Assembly: GCA_002721815.1 (NCBI GenBank)
Contig: PBLQ01000046.1
Coordinates: 1 to 64,000 of the forward strand
DNA: 64,000 bases
Direction of reading: 5' to 3'
Source of the DNA: Myxococcales bacterium
GTDB taxonomy: Bacteria > Myxococcota > UBA727 > GCA-2721815
Position 1 is the first letter of the stretch. The number at the start of each line of letters is the position of its first letter. Below are positions 44,022 through 54,287 of the stretch, one piece after another. The notes under the pieces are model-generated. The model was not told the DNA's origin, made no database searches, and saw nothing but the letters and a program-made list of their open reading frames with translations. A program made the position numbers and the translations under genes.

Positions 44022-46379
44022 GTGAAACCACTTTTGCATCTTTGGGGCTTGGTAACTTTTCTCCTTTTACTCTCGTGTGCCGAAGAGCCCGTGACCCGTT
44101 TCATGGGTCCTCAGCTGCTGGCCAACAGTCCGGTGCACTTCGGAGATGGCCCTAAGGGCGTGCGGCAAAGCGGTCGGCTCATCATCACCAACGGTGGTGA
44201 TTCCCCGCTTAAGATTGAAGACTTCAAGGTCACACCCGACGACGGGGTTTTCCAAGTGGGTATCTCAGAGCTGCCGTTGGAAGTCAGCGGACGACGCTCA
44301 AAAGAAATTTCGGTCCTGTTCACCCCTCCCAGCATTGGTTCTTTCCGCGCCGAACTTGCTTTTGATTCCAACCACGATGGCGATACACTTTCCCCCATTG
44401 TTCTTTTGGGCAACGGTGTTTCGAATCAGGTATGTTTGCCTTGCAGCCCGCCTCCAGAGCCCGAGTGTCACTTGGACCAAACCTCTTCCATTGCTTTTGT
44501 CCCCAACCAGGGCACCGACTGTGAGAGCGACAACGGGGTTTGCTCCTACAATCAGGTGGAAACCCTTTGTGCGCCCCTGCTGTGCGATCTGGAAACCGGG
44601 CTGTGTCCCGGCTCTTTACCCCCACCGCCCCCTGCCGTTTGTGGCGATGGCACCCTCCAAGAAGGTGAGGAATGCGATGACGGCAACACCGAAAATGGTG
44701 ATGGCTGCGACAACAACTGCACCACCGAAGATGGGTGGGATTGTACCGCCCCCCCCTGTGAGCCCATATGCGGCGATGGCATCATCGCGGGCGATGAAGA
44801 ATGCGATGACGGCAACACTGAAAGTGGTGATGGCTGCGGCAATAATTGCACCACCGAAGACGGATGGGACTGCACGAATCCGCCTTGTGAGCCTATCTGT
44901 GGCGATGGCATCATCACGGGCAATGAGGCTTGTGATGATGGAAACACCACCAATGGCGATGGTTGTTCCGAATCCTGCTCCACCGAAATTGGTTGGGATT
45001 GTAGCGCTGGTGAATGTGAAGCGGTTTGTGGCGATGGCCAAACCCTGGGCGATGAAGAATGCGATGACGGGAACACAAGCATTGAAACATGCGATTATGG
45101 GGCCGCCGCTTGCACAGTCTGCGGCACCGATTGCACCTTCGTTGCCGGCCTGACCCAATCGTGCGGCGATGGTACGCAACAGGCCAACGAGGCATGCGAC
45201 GATGGGATTGCCCAGGACGGTGGTGTGGGCAACAGCAACACCACACCCGATGCTTGCCGAGAAGACTGCACCCTTCCTATTTGTGGTGACAATGTCCAAG
45301 ACAGCCAAGAACAGTGTGATGATGGCAACACCGACATCGAAGCCTGTGATTACGGTGAAAGCGATTGCACCGTTTGTGGCAGCCTTTGCACCCTCGTACC
45401 AGGGGTCACTCAGTCCTGTGGGGACGGGACCTTACAAGGCGCTGAAGAATGCGACGATGGGGTTGCCCATGATGGCGGTGTGGGCAACAGCAACACCGCT
45501 CCCGATGCCTGTCGTGAAAATTGTACGCAGGCATACTGTGGCGATGGCATCCAAGACACCAACGAAGCGTGCGATCCCGGCAGCTCCGTTGATCTTTATT
45601 GTGCATACGGAGAGCCGAGCTGTTCCGTCTGCAATGAAAACTGTGAACAAGTGGATGGCTGGGCTCAGTTTTGTGGCGATGGCATGATGCACGAAAACGA
45701 AGACTGTGATGATGGCACAGACCCCAACAGCGGCAACAGTGATGAAAGAGCAGATGCTTGTCGAACAACCTGCGTCGAGGCCAGCTGCGGCGATGGGTGG
45801 GTGGACTCCGGCGAACAGTGTGACGATGGCAACAACGACCTGGGCGATGGTTGTGATACCGCTTGCTTGGTTGAAGATGACTGGGATTGCTTTGGCTCTC
45901 CGTCCGTTTGCGTCCCCCTCACTCCCGACGCGCCTGGTGAAACCTGCGAAACAGCAGCAGCCATTTTAGCCAGTTCTGGCTCCTTGACTGGTTTTTACGG
46001 AGAAGAAAATAATTATGAGCCAGGGGATTTGGGCGACGGAACCAGCTGTACAGGTTACTACAATAACGATGGCCCAGAGGTGCTGTACAGCATCACCATG
46101 AGCTCCGGTCAAAACCTGTACGTTGAAGCCAGCTCCACCAACAATGAACACGATATTTCAATCTACCTGTTGGACGGATGCCCGCCCGATGGCAACGCCT
46201 GTGTGATTGGAACCGATGTCTACTTTACCGGGGTGAGCACAACGCCCGAGTCCTTCAACTATTCCTGGTCTTCCAACACTGAGACCGAACGCACGTTCTA
46301 TTTGGTGATCGATGCTTATTGCATGGACTCGTGTCCTACATCCTCCGACACGTTTGAACTCTACTGGGATCTTCAATAG
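44022..46379 (+). CDS. array lipoprotein A: ASH-type Ig domain plus ten DUF4215 repeats
   Basis: Protein of 785 residues, first of seven paralogues. The lipobox is LLLLSC. Residues about 28-130 are an Ig-like domain of the ASH/choice-of-anchor-D type (SPVHFGDGPKGVRQSGRL, IITNGGDSPL, SNHDGDTLSPIVLLGNG). Next comes the fixed linker CLPCSPPPEPECHLD and DCESDNGVCSY, ending in ETGLCPG. Ten DUF4215/'Myxococcus cysteine-rich' repeats follow (for example CGDGIIAGDEECDDGNTESG), and residues about 635-785 form a beta-sandwich like the PPC domain (TFYLVIDAYCMDSC). It is predicted to be exposed and disulfide-rich. Start is GTG with a weak ribosome binding site. A 255-base duplication lies inside. Confidence 0.9.
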   Translation: MKPLLHLWGLVTFLLLLSCAEEPVTRFMGPQLLANSPVHFGDGPKGVRQSGRLIITNGGDSPLKIEDFKVTPDDGVFQVGISELPLEVSGRRSKEISVLFTPPSIGSFRAELAFDSNHDGDTLSPIVLLGNGVSNQVCLPCSPPPEPECHLDQTSSIAFVPNQGTDCESDNGVCSYNQVETLCAPLLCDLETGLCPGSLPPPPPAVCGDGTLQEGEECDDGNTENGDGCDNNCTTEDGWDCTAPPCEPICGDGIIAGDEECDDGNTESGDGCGNNCTTEDGWDCTNPPCEPICGDGIITGNEACDDGNTTNGDGCSESCSTEIGWDCSAGECEAVCGDGQTLGDEECDDGNTSIETCDYGAAACTVCGTDCTFVAGLTQSCGDGTQQANEACDDGIAQDGGVGNSNTTPDACREDCTLPICGDNVQDSQEQCDDGNTDIEACDYGESDCTVCGSLCTLVPGVTQSCGDGTLQGAEECDDGVAHDGGVGNSNTAPDACRENCTQAYCGDGIQDTNEACDPGSSVDLYCAYGEPSCSVCNENCEQVDGWAQFCGDGMMHENEDCDDGTDPNSGNSDERADACRTTCVEASCGDGWVDSGEQCDDGNNDLGDGCDTACLVEDDWDCFGSPSVCVPLTPDAPGETCETAAAILASSGSLTGFYGEENNYEPGDLGDGTSCTGYYNNDGPEVLYSITMSSGQNLYVEASSTNNEHDISIYLLDGCPPDGNACVIGTDVYFTGVSTTPESFNYSWSSNTETERTFYLVIDAYCMDSCPTSSDTFELYWDLQ
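45060..45569 (+). repeat. 255-base tandem duplication inside lipoprotein A
   Basis: Bases 45060-45314 and 45315-45569 encode the same pair of Cys-rich repeats (CDYG..CTVCG..C and the following CGDGT..DACRE.C). The period of 255 bases (85 residues) holds across the unit with many synonymous differences. The block was duplicated in frame and has since diverged. Confidence 0.8.
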
Positions 46380-46394
46380 TCCACCGTTCTAGCC

Positions 46395-46425
46395 CCTGAT
46401 TTGGGCGATCGCACATCAGGTTTTT
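46395..46425 (+). terminator. intrinsic terminator after lipoprotein A
   Basis: CCTGAT and ATCAGG form a six-base-pair stem around a 14-base loop that contains the palindrome GCGATCGC, followed by five T. It lies 15 bases after the stop of gene A and before an extended -10 element (TGGTATAAT at 46487) of gene B. Confidence 0.55.
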
Positions 46426-46524
46426 CGGTAACTTGTCGATGTATTCCATGAACACCCCTAATTCCGGAGATAAACCCCCGATTGAATGGTATAATTTAGG
46501 TGCGTTTGTTAAGAGATATTAATC

Positions 46525-48741
46525 ATGCCCCTCACCACCACCAAAAGCCTAGTTGTCGTCGCGTGCTGCCTCCTATTTGCGGGCTGCCAAGAGGACACCA
46601 TTAAGCCGCTGGCCGCGCCCATTTTATTGGTTAATAGCCCACTTCACTTTGGGGATGTTGCGGTGGGCTCCAGTCAGACTGGCAAGCTGGTGGTCACCAA
46701 TGGCGGTGATGCCCCACTCACCATCGATACCGTGCGCTTAGAACCGTTTAACGGTATTTTCCAGGTGGGCATGAAAAGCGAAACCCTCACCATTAACGGT
46801 CGTCGCTCGGTGGAACTGGTGATCATTTTCACGCCGCTCACCGAGGGACCTCAAAGGGCAGAGCTCACCTTTGAATCGAACCATCAAGGAGACGCGCTGA
46901 GCCCGGTGGTACTTCTTGGCAACGGTATTTCCGACGTGGTGTGCCTTCCCTGCTCTCCCCCGCCTGCCTCGGAGTGCCACACCACCGGCGATGTGTCCAT
47001 AAGTTACGTCGAAACGGCCTCCACCAGCTGCGAGAGTGAAAGTGGCGCTTGCGCTTATCAAGCAGTGGAGACCCCATGCAGCTGGGGTCCTTGTGAACCC
47101 GAAACCGGACTGTGTCCAGAAGAACCCGAGCCCGAGCCTGACCCGGTGTGTGGAGACGGGGAAGTCACCGGGGCCGAAGAATGCGATGATGGCAACACCG
47201 AAACAGAGATCTGCGCTTATGGCGAAGGGGCTTGTGAGATCTGTGATGCCCTTTGCGCCCTCGTTCCGGGGCAGATTCAGTTTTGTGGGGACAATGCAAT
47301 TCAAGAAGATGAGGAAGAATGCGACAACGGCACTGATAACAACAGCGACACCCTACCGGATGCATGCCGCTCCAACTGCTTTCTGCCCCACTGCGGCGAT
47401 TCGGTGATCGACACCGATGAAACGTGCGATGATGGCAACGCCTTCGACGGAGACGGTTGTGATTCTGACTGCCTCCAAGAAGACGGGTGGGATTGCCTTG
47501 AAGGGCCCTGTGAGCCCATTTGCGGTGACGGAGAAGTGGTGGGCGACGAAGCCTGTGATGATGGAAACACCACAACAGAGTACTGCCCATATGGCGCGAC
47601 CTATTGTGTGGTTTGCGGCAGCGACTGCCAGTTCGAACCGGGCCTCTTGCAATCCTGCGGCGACGGCATTGTGCAAGAAGGGGAGACTTGCGATGATGGC
47701 GATAACAATAATGACTATGCCCCCAATGCCTGTCGCTCCAATTGCCAAGTGGCGGGGTGCGGGGACGGTATCATTGACACGGGAGAAGCCTGTGACGATC
47801 AAAATATTGAAGATGAGGACGGCTGCTCTTCCGCTTGCATCGTCGAAGCTGGCTGGCTCTGTGTGGGCCAACCCTCCCAGTGCGAATCCATATGTGGCGA
47901 TGCCATCGTGGTGGGCGATGAAGCCTGTGATGACGGAAATAATGAGATCGACCTATGCCCCTACAGCGTGATGAGCTGCGTGGTCTGCGATAACAATTGT
48001 CAAGAAACGGGTGGGTTGCTCCAATACTGTGGAGATGGTGTGTTTCAAGAAGATCACGAAGAATGTGATGAAGGCGTTGAGGGTCTCCAAGACGACAATC
48101 CGTTCAGCTTCAACAGCGACACTGAAAAAAATGCGTGTCGCGGCAATTGCTTGAAACCATTTTGCGGCGATGGGGTCATTGATACCGGCGAACTGTGCGA
48201 TGACCGAAACGGAATGAACGGAGATGGGTGCTCCGAGCTTTGCGTGGTGGAACCAGGCTGGGAATGCGTGGATGAGCCCTCCATTTGTGACCGAGTCCAA
48301 GTGGGGGCCCCTGGCGAAATCTGCACGGAGGCCGAACCAATTCTCACCCCCACCGGTACCACCACAGCGACCTTTGGCTACCAAAACAACTTTAACCTCG
48401 GACCCTTAAACTTTTGCACCGAGTGGGCTTCAGACGGCTATGAGGTATTTTATTCGGTGGAGCTACAGCCCAACCAAGAATTCAAGGCGAAAGTCTTAAC
48501 CGGCCCCAATTTTGACCCTTCCATCTACATTCTGGACAGCTGTCTGCCCAATGCCAGATGCATGGTGGGTGCTGATGAAAATTATCCAGCGCCTGGGTTT
48601 CCGCCCTCTGAAACCCTGTCCTTTACCTGGTATGGCACTTACACCCAAACCTTTTATCTGGTGATAGATGCGTACTGCATGGGTGAATTTCAGTGCCCAA
48701 ATCAAGGGGACAATTTTACCCTGAGCTGGACAATTGAGTAG
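46525..48741 (+). CDS. array lipoprotein B: ASH-type Ig domain plus nine DUF4215 repeats
   Basis: Protein of 738 residues, paralogue of A over its full length. Lipobox LLFAGC. Ig-like domain at about 30-135 (NSPLHFGDVAVGSSQTGKL, VVTNGGDAPL). Linker CLPCSPPPASECHTTG and CESESGACAY, ending in ETGLCPEE. Nine Cys-rich repeats, alternating a DGDGC form with a CAYG/CPYG form, then a C-terminal beta-sandwich (VFYSVELQPNQEFKAKV, TFYLVIDAYCMGEF). The ATG at 46525 has AAGAGA upstream and an extended -10 TGGTATAAT 30 bases upstream, so it probably has its own promoter. Confidence 0.9.
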   Translation: MPLTTTKSLVVVACCLLFAGCQEDTIKPLAAPILLVNSPLHFGDVAVGSSQTGKLVVTNGGDAPLTIDTVRLEPFNGIFQVGMKSETLTINGRRSVELVIIFTPLTEGPQRAELTFESNHQGDALSPVVLLGNGISDVVCLPCSPPPASECHTTGDVSISYVETASTSCESESGACAYQAVETPCSWGPCEPETGLCPEEPEPEPDPVCGDGEVTGAEECDDGNTETEICAYGEGACEICDALCALVPGQIQFCGDNAIQEDEEECDNGTDNNSDTLPDACRSNCFLPHCGDSVIDTDETCDDGNAFDGDGCDSDCLQEDGWDCLEGPCEPICGDGEVVGDEACDDGNTTTEYCPYGATYCVVCGSDCQFEPGLLQSCGDGIVQEGETCDDGDNNNDYAPNACRSNCQVAGCGDGIIDTGEACDDQNIEDEDGCSSACIVEAGWLCVGQPSQCESICGDAIVVGDEACDDGNNEIDLCPYSVMSCVVCDNNCQETGGLLQYCGDGVFQEDHEECDEGVEGLQDDNPFSFNSDTEKNACRGNCLKPFCGDGVIDTGELCDDRNGMNGDGCSELCVVEPGWECVDEPSICDRVQVGAPGEICTEAEPILTPTGTTTATFGYQNNFNLGPLNFCTEWASDGYEVFYSVELQPNQEFKAKVLTGPNFDPSIYILDSCLPNARCMVGADENYPAPGFPPSETLSFTWYGTYTQTFYLVIDAYCMGEFQCPNQGDNFTLSWTIE

Positions 48742-48802
48742 TCGCTAATTTTAATGTTTATGCTACCCTTCCCCTGTCCATAATCCTTTTGGGGGTTGTT
48801 CG

Positions 48803-51800
48803 GTGTCCCATCTATTTCGACCGTTTGGCTTATTTTTCCTTCTCCTTTTTATTGCCGGTTGTCCCGAAGAAAGCGTGACTTCCTTTGCGCCTCCGCAACT
48901 GCTGGTGAACAGTCCGCTCCATTTCGGAGACAGTCCCAAGGAAGTACGGCAGCGCGGCCGGCTCGTGATCACCAATGGAGGCGATGCGCAGCTGAGCATT
49001 ACTGATTTTAAACTTGAGCCAGACGATGGCATCTTTCATGTTTCGCTCCAAGAGTTGCCGCTCAACATTAATGGGCGCCGCTCGAAGGATCTCATTTTAT
49101 CTTTCCGGCCCAAAGAAGAAAAAAGCTACCGAGCCGAATTGAGTTTTGCGTCCAATCACGAGGGTGATGCTTTGGACCCGGTGGTGCTCATCGGAGAAGG
49201 CACCTCCAACATCTTATGCCTTCCCTGCACCCCGGCGCCTGAGCCCGAATGTCATTTTGATGGCGAATCCTCTTTAGTGTATGTCCCTGCCACCTCGACC
49301 AATTGTGAATCCTCCAACAACCAATGCTCTTACATCGTCATTGAAATTCCTTGCGGCAATGCCCCATGTGACGAACTCACCGGACTTTGTCCTGACACCG
49401 AGATCCCTACTTTTGATGCAGGCCCCCCGGCACCGGCATCTGTTTGTGGCGATGGTGAACTAGAAGGCGACGAAGAATGCGATGACGGTAACACCGATGA
49501 TGGTGATGGGTGCTCTGCCACTTGCACTGTAGAAGATGGCTGGGACTGCACCGAGGAGCCCTGTGAAGAAATCTGTGGGGATGGTGAAATCGTGGGCGAA
49601 GAGACCTGCGACGATGGCAACACCACCACAGAAACCGAATGTTCTTATGGCACCCCCACCTGTACCCGTTGCAATGCCACTTGCTCTGAAATTTTAAATC
49701 TAACGGGCCGTCTGTGTGGCGATGGCGTCAACGATCCTGAAGAAATTTGTGACGATGGCAACACCGTTACCGAAACAGAATGTCCCTATGGAACCCCCGC
49801 CTGCGCCCATTGTAACGCCACTTGCTCTGAGATCCTTAGCTTGGCTGGCAGCACCTGCGGCGATGGCGTCAACGATCCTGAAGAGTTCTGCGATGACGGC
49901 CTATTTTCTGCCACCTGCGATACAGACTGCACGTTGGCGGAATGCGGCGATGGCTTAACCAACCCTGCGGCCAATGAAGACTGCGATGACAGCGGCGTTT
50001 CTGCCAGTTGTGATGCCGATTGCTCCTCCGCCATTTGTGGCGATGGTACGCTGAACGCATTGGCCAACGAGTTCTGCGACGATGCCAACACCACCCCCGG
50101 TGATGGCTGCTCCGACACTTGTACCGTTGAAGACGGCTGGGTTTGTACTGGAGAGGGCTGTGAAACCATTTGTGGGGATGACATTGTTGCTGGCGACGAA
50201 CAGTGTGACAATTCCGGTGATCCGAAATGCGCCGACTGCACCTGTCCCACTGGCTACAGTCTGAACACCCTAGATGGTCTTTGCAATTATTGCGGAGATA
50301 ACCGGCAAACAGATGCCGAGGGCTGCGACGATGCCAACACCGCCCCTGGTGATGGCTGTTCTGCCACTTGTACCGTAGAAGATGGCTGGGATTGTACCGG
50401 GGAGGGCTGTGAAACCATTTGCGGCGATGGCAACATCATTGCGGGTGAAGAGACCTGCGACGATGATGGCACTTACGCTTTCGGCACCGAACTTATTTGT
50501 GATTATGGTGAAACTTGTCAATTTTGTCATTCTGAAACTTGCACCATCGAAAACGGGGCAACTTCCGGCGAATGTGGAGACGGTGACATCAACGGCGACG
50601 AAGAATGTGACAACGGCGCTAACGACGGTTCTTACGGAACGTGCAATCCAGATTGCACCAACGCGCCCCAATGTGGCGACAATACCATCGACAGTGCCTA
50701 CGGCGAAACCTGTGATGGAACAGCGAACGGCATCCCTAATTGCCGTGAAGACTGCTCTTTTTGCGGGGATAACATCCCAGACAGCAGCGAGCAGTGTGAT
50801 GATGGGAATAACAGCGAAGACGATTCCTGCACCAACGACTGTCTCAACATCAGCTGTGGGGACAACCAAATTACGGGCAACGAAAATTGCGAAATGGCAA
50901 GCAGCATTGCCGATGGCGTACCCTTTGTTTCGGACTACGAATGCCCCCACGAAGCATCTGGGCCAAACCAATGCCTTTATTGCGATTCGGACACTTGTAA
51001 AACCACAGCGGCCTCAGGCCCTTATTGCGGAGACACCGAGGTCAATGGACCAGAGGGTTGCGATAATGATGGCACCTACACTTGGGCCCTTTCGCTCACC
51101 TGTGACTACGGTGACACCGCCTGTAGTTACTGCAAAAGTGACAGCTGCACCATCTCAAGCGGCTCCTTTGTGGGCGCCTGCGGAAACAACATTATCGAAA
51201 ATGGTTCGGACGGGAGCGGCACCAGCTTCAATGAAGAATGCGACAATTCAGACGATGCGCAGTGCACACAATGTGCCTGCCCTGATGTCCCGCTCGATTA
51301 CACGCGAAACAGCGACACCGATCTGTGCCATTTCTGCGGAGACGGCCTGATCAGCGACACCGAGAAATGCGACACGGATGGCGATGACAATTGTAGTTAC
51401 TGCACCGCATGCGGTGTCGACCTCCTAGGCGATGAGTACCCCATGAATGCCAGCGTGTGTGGCTTTTGTGGGGACGGCGTAACCAACGGCGGCGAAGAAT
51501 GCGATGATGGCGAGGGCAGCAACACGGGTCTGTACAGCGGCTGCAATAGCGATTGTTCGCTGGCCGGCTTTTGTGGTGATGATTTGATCGATGATGCCGA
51601 AGGCGAAACCTGTGACGGGACAGCAGCAGGTATCACTGACTGCAGAAACGATTGCTCTTACTGCGGCGATGGAGAAATCGATGCTGAACACGGGGAAGAA
51701 TGCGATGACGGTAATGATGATGATACCGATGGTTGCTACACCAACTGTACAATCATCAAAGGTGATCACTGCGGTGATGGCGAGTCCAATGAAGACATCG

Positions 51801-54265
51801 TCTTTGATGGCAGTGATTTTCTCGTCATGAACTCGGACTCTGGCCTAACATGGTCCGCCCCGTTCACCATTGAAGGCTGGATTTACCCCACTGCAGGCTC
51901 ACGAGGTATTTGGGCCGGCGGAGACCTCAGCAATGGTTTTGGTTTACATTTAGAAGGCTCAAACGCCATTGAAGTTGAGAAATGCGCTAGCACTTGCCAA
52001 AGTGAAACGTCCGAAAGTGTGGCTTCGCTCCTCAACCGATGGAGCTATTTTGCTCTGGTCGCAACCGGATCCTCTTCCACTTCTGTTTCCCTCAAGCTTT
52101 ATCTGGAAGACCACGCCAATGAGCCGAGTATTTTAACCGTCAGCCCAAGCTCAGGGGATGGGTATATGAATCCTATTTTCACGCAATCTGTTTCGATTGA
52201 TGAAAATGATGTTACAGAAGCAAGATTGGCACTGGGGCGAAAACGCGACAATAGCTCTAAGTCCTTTCAGGGCAGTATGGACAACATTCGTTACTGGGGA
52301 AGAGCGCTCAGCTCAGAAGAAATCGCTGAAAGTTTTGTGGGCTCCCTTCCTCTTACCGATCCGGTTACTGGCAACACTGCCGCTGGACTGGAAGCATCGT
52401 ACACAATGGAAGCATCAGGCAACCTCATCCTTAACGATGTAGAAGCCGATGACCTGTATGACAACACCCACATTACGCTCCCATCCCATGTCACATCAGG
52501 CAATGCCGAAATCTGCGACGACGGCAACAACATCACTGAAACCGAGTGCGAATACAACACCCAAAGCTGCGTCCACTGCAATGCCGACTGTACGGAAGTG
52601 CTCAACCTCGAAGGGCCTTATTGCGGAGACAACACCGTGGACGACACGCATGGCGAGGTGTGTGACGATGGCAACGCCGAAACGGAAACGGAGTGTAGCA
52701 ATTATGGAGACATCACTTGTGTGGTTTGCTCCGAAGATTGTTTGACCGAAATCACCTTGGATGGTCAGTATTGTGGTGATGGTATCCCCCAGCCTGCAAA
52801 TGGCGAAGCCTGCGACGATGGTGACAATGATGACAGCAATGGCTGCAGCAACGCCTGCACTGTTAATGTCACCGATGTGTGTGGCGATGGGTATTTGGAC
52901 TATACGCTGGATCTCGACGGATACACCGACTACGTACAGCTGCCGTCGAACCAGGGCCTTGGCTGGACATCTTCTTTTACCATCGAAGGCTGGATATTCC
53001 CCGAACGCTCCACTGGGACAAGCGGTATTTGGAGTTATGGGGATACCAATGGCGGGTTCTCTTTAAGCACCACCAACTCTAATAAGCAGTTACGGGTGGA
53101 CTACTGCTACCCGGATAACGCTACCACCACCTGCATCTATTTTCATTCGGACGAGCTGAACGAAAGTCCAACCGATACCTGGGTCTACTTTGCTGCAACC
53201 TTGGATCCTGCCGAAAACCCCGACCGGTATTACCTGCGACTTTATTGGGATGACACGCTCAACCCTGACTTGCTCGAAACCGGGGAAAGCCCAACCGGTA
53301 CCGAGCTCTGGGCCAGCGATGGCACAGACGAGCACCCGGCCGATGGGTACCAAAATGCCAACTTCAGCCATGTCTTTGATTCCGATCCGACCCTGGGTGA
53401 AGGTTGGACCGGGGTTTATGCCTGGAACGGCATGATGGACAACATCCGGATTTGGTCACACGCATTAAGCCCCTTAGAACTTTTCGCAGCCAAAACTGGA
53501 AGTCTCGCCAACACCACTGGGCTTTTAGCGGAGTACGGCATGAGCGATACGGGCTTTGTCATGGTAAACGATTTGGGCGATAGCAATAAAGACGGGCTCT
53601 TGATGGGCGATGCCACCTGGAGCACCGTTGAGGCCTGCGATGATGGTAACACCACCGATGGCGATGGCTGTTCATCCACCTGCACGGTTGAAGATGGCTG
53701 GAACTGCTCCGGAGCCCCATCCAGCTGCGGGTTCGCAACCCTTACCGAGGGCGGTGAAAGCTGCGTGGATGCGCCCCCGCTCTTATACGTGCCTGGCAGC
53801 ACTATTTTTACCGCCCCTCAATACCAGGTCACCGCTGACTACGGTTACACAGACAACTATGCCGGTTACAAATCATCTTTATCCGGGTGTATGAGCGAAG
53901 AAGGGAATATTGCTCCGCAAGAGGGGGAAGAGGTCGTCTTCAAGATTACACTGCCTCGTGCCCATAAATTATACGCGGAGCTCCAAACCGGAAATGACAT
54001 CAGTGGGACACTTTATATTTTCGAAAATTGTGAAGGCAGCTTTTCCGAGCCTGACCATATTAAATGTGTTGACGAGCACAACTATGTCACTGAAAACAAC
54101 GGGTCCTATGAAGAGATTGAATACGCTCATTATAACGAAGGCTCGCGTACATTTTACTTGGGTGTGGACGCTTGGTGTATGGAATCATGGAACCCAAGCA
54201 GCTGCCCAATCAATGCCAGCAAAGACTTTACTTTGATTTATTATGTCGTGGACTACAGTAATTAG
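48803..54265 (+). CDS. array lipoprotein C: giant DUF4215 protein with two LamG-like domains
   Basis: Protein of 1820 residues, the largest in the array. Lipobox LLFIAGC. Ig-like domain (NSPLHFGDSPKEVRQRGRL) and linker CLPCTPAPEPECHFDG, CESSNNQCSY. Some twenty or more Cys-rich repeats of varied length follow, including many with TCDYG/C.YC elements. Two lectin-like LamG domains lie at about 1000-1220 and 1365-1600; both start with a pattern like SFTIEGWIFP and contain MDNIRIWSHALS or MDNIRYWGRALS. The end is a PPC-like sandwich. LamG domains bind sugars or proteins at cell surfaces. GTG start with GGGGG upstream. Gene D follows after 22 bases, so C and D are probably one transcript. Confidence 0.9.
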   Translation: MSHLFRPFGLFFLLLFIAGCPEESVTSFAPPQLLVNSPLHFGDSPKEVRQRGRLVITNGGDAQLSITDFKLEPDDGIFHVSLQELPLNINGRRSKDLILSFRPKEEKSYRAELSFASNHEGDALDPVVLIGEGTSNILCLPCTPAPEPECHFDGESSLVYVPATSTNCESSNNQCSYIVIEIPCGNAPCDELTGLCPDTEIPTFDAGPPAPASVCGDGELEGDEECDDGNTDDGDGCSATCTVEDGWDCTEEPCEEICGDGEIVGEETCDDGNTTTETECSYGTPTCTRCNATCSEILNLTGRLCGDGVNDPEEICDDGNTVTETECPYGTPACAHCNATCSEILSLAGSTCGDGVNDPEEFCDDGLFSATCDTDCTLAECGDGLTNPAANEDCDDSGVSASCDADCSSAICGDGTLNALANEFCDDANTTPGDGCSDTCTVEDGWVCTGEGCETICGDDIVAGDEQCDNSGDPKCADCTCPTGYSLNTLDGLCNYCGDNRQTDAEGCDDANTAPGDGCSATCTVEDGWDCTGEGCETICGDGNIIAGEETCDDDGTYAFGTELICDYGETCQFCHSETCTIENGATSGECGDGDINGDEECDNGANDGSYGTCNPDCTNAPQCGDNTIDSAYGETCDGTANGIPNCREDCSFCGDNIPDSSEQCDDGNNSEDDSCTNDCLNISCGDNQITGNENCEMASSIADGVPFVSDYECPHEASGPNQCLYCDSDTCKTTAASGPYCGDTEVNGPEGCDNDGTYTWALSLTCDYGDTACSYCKSDSCTISSGSFVGACGNNIIENGSDGSGTSFNEECDNSDDAQCTQCACPDVPLDYTRNSDTDLCHFCGDGLISDTEKCDTDGDDNCSYCTACGVDLLGDEYPMNASVCGFCGDGVTNGGEECDDGEGSNTGLYSGCNSDCSLAGFCGDDLIDDAEGETCDGTAAGITDCRNDCSYCGDGEIDAEHGEECDDGNDDDTDGCYTNCTIIKGDHCGDGESNEDIVFDGSDFLVMNSDSGLTWSAPFTIEGWIYPTAGSRGIWAGGDLSNGFGLHLEGSNAIEVEKCASTCQSETSESVASLLNRWSYFALVATGSSSTSVSLKLYLEDHANEPSILTVSPSSGDGYMNPIFTQSVSIDENDVTEARLALGRKRDNSSKSFQGSMDNIRYWGRALSSEEIAESFVGSLPLTDPVTGNTAAGLEASYTMEASGNLILNDVEADDLYDNTHITLPSHVTSGNAEICDDGNNITETECEYNTQSCVHCNADCTEVLNLEGPYCGDNTVDDTHGEVCDDGNAETETECSNYGDITCVVCSEDCLTEITLDGQYCGDGIPQPANGEACDDGDNDDSNGCSNACTVNVTDVCGDGYLDYTLDLDGYTDYVQLPSNQGLGWTSSFTIEGWIFPERSTGTSGIWSYGDTNGGFSLSTTNSNKQLRVDYCYPDNATTTCIYFHSDELNESPTDTWVYFAATLDPAENPDRYYLRLYWDDTLNPDLLETGESPTGTELWASDGTDEHPADGYQNANFSHVFDSDPTLGEGWTGVYAWNGMMDNIRIWSHALSPLELFAAKTGSLANTTGLLAEYGMSDTGFVMVNDLGDSNKDGLLMGDATWSTVEACDDGNTTDGDGCSSTCTVEDGWNCSGAPSSCGFATLTEGGESCVDAPPLLYVPGSTIFTAPQYQVTADYGYTDNYAGYKSSLSGCMSEEGNIAPQEGEEVVFKITLPRAHKLYAELQTGNDISGTLYIFENCEGSFSEPDHIKCVDEHNYVTENNGSYEEIEYAHYNEGSRTFYLGVDAWCMESWNPSSCPINASKDFTLIYYVVDYSN
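49607..49888 (+). repeat. 141-base tandem duplication inside lipoprotein C
   Basis: Two copies, 49607-49747 and 49748-49888, encode CDDGNT..TETEC.YGTP.C..CNATCSEIL and CGDGVNDPEE. The 47-residue period is exact, and the segment GGCGATGGCGTCAACGATCC recurs at 49718 and 49859 without change. Confidence 0.85.
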
Positions 54266-54287
54266 GCTTTAAGCGGAAAGGACGAGA

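Noticed and set aside
44552-50971. Long open frames on the minus strand opposite the Cys-rich array genes (for example 44616-45308, 47353-47871, 50270-50971)
   Set aside because: They follow from the composition of the coding strand: repeated Cys, Asp and Gly codons give few stops in the complementary frames. Translations are low-complexity (Ile/Ala/Val runs), have no ribosome binding sites and match no family.
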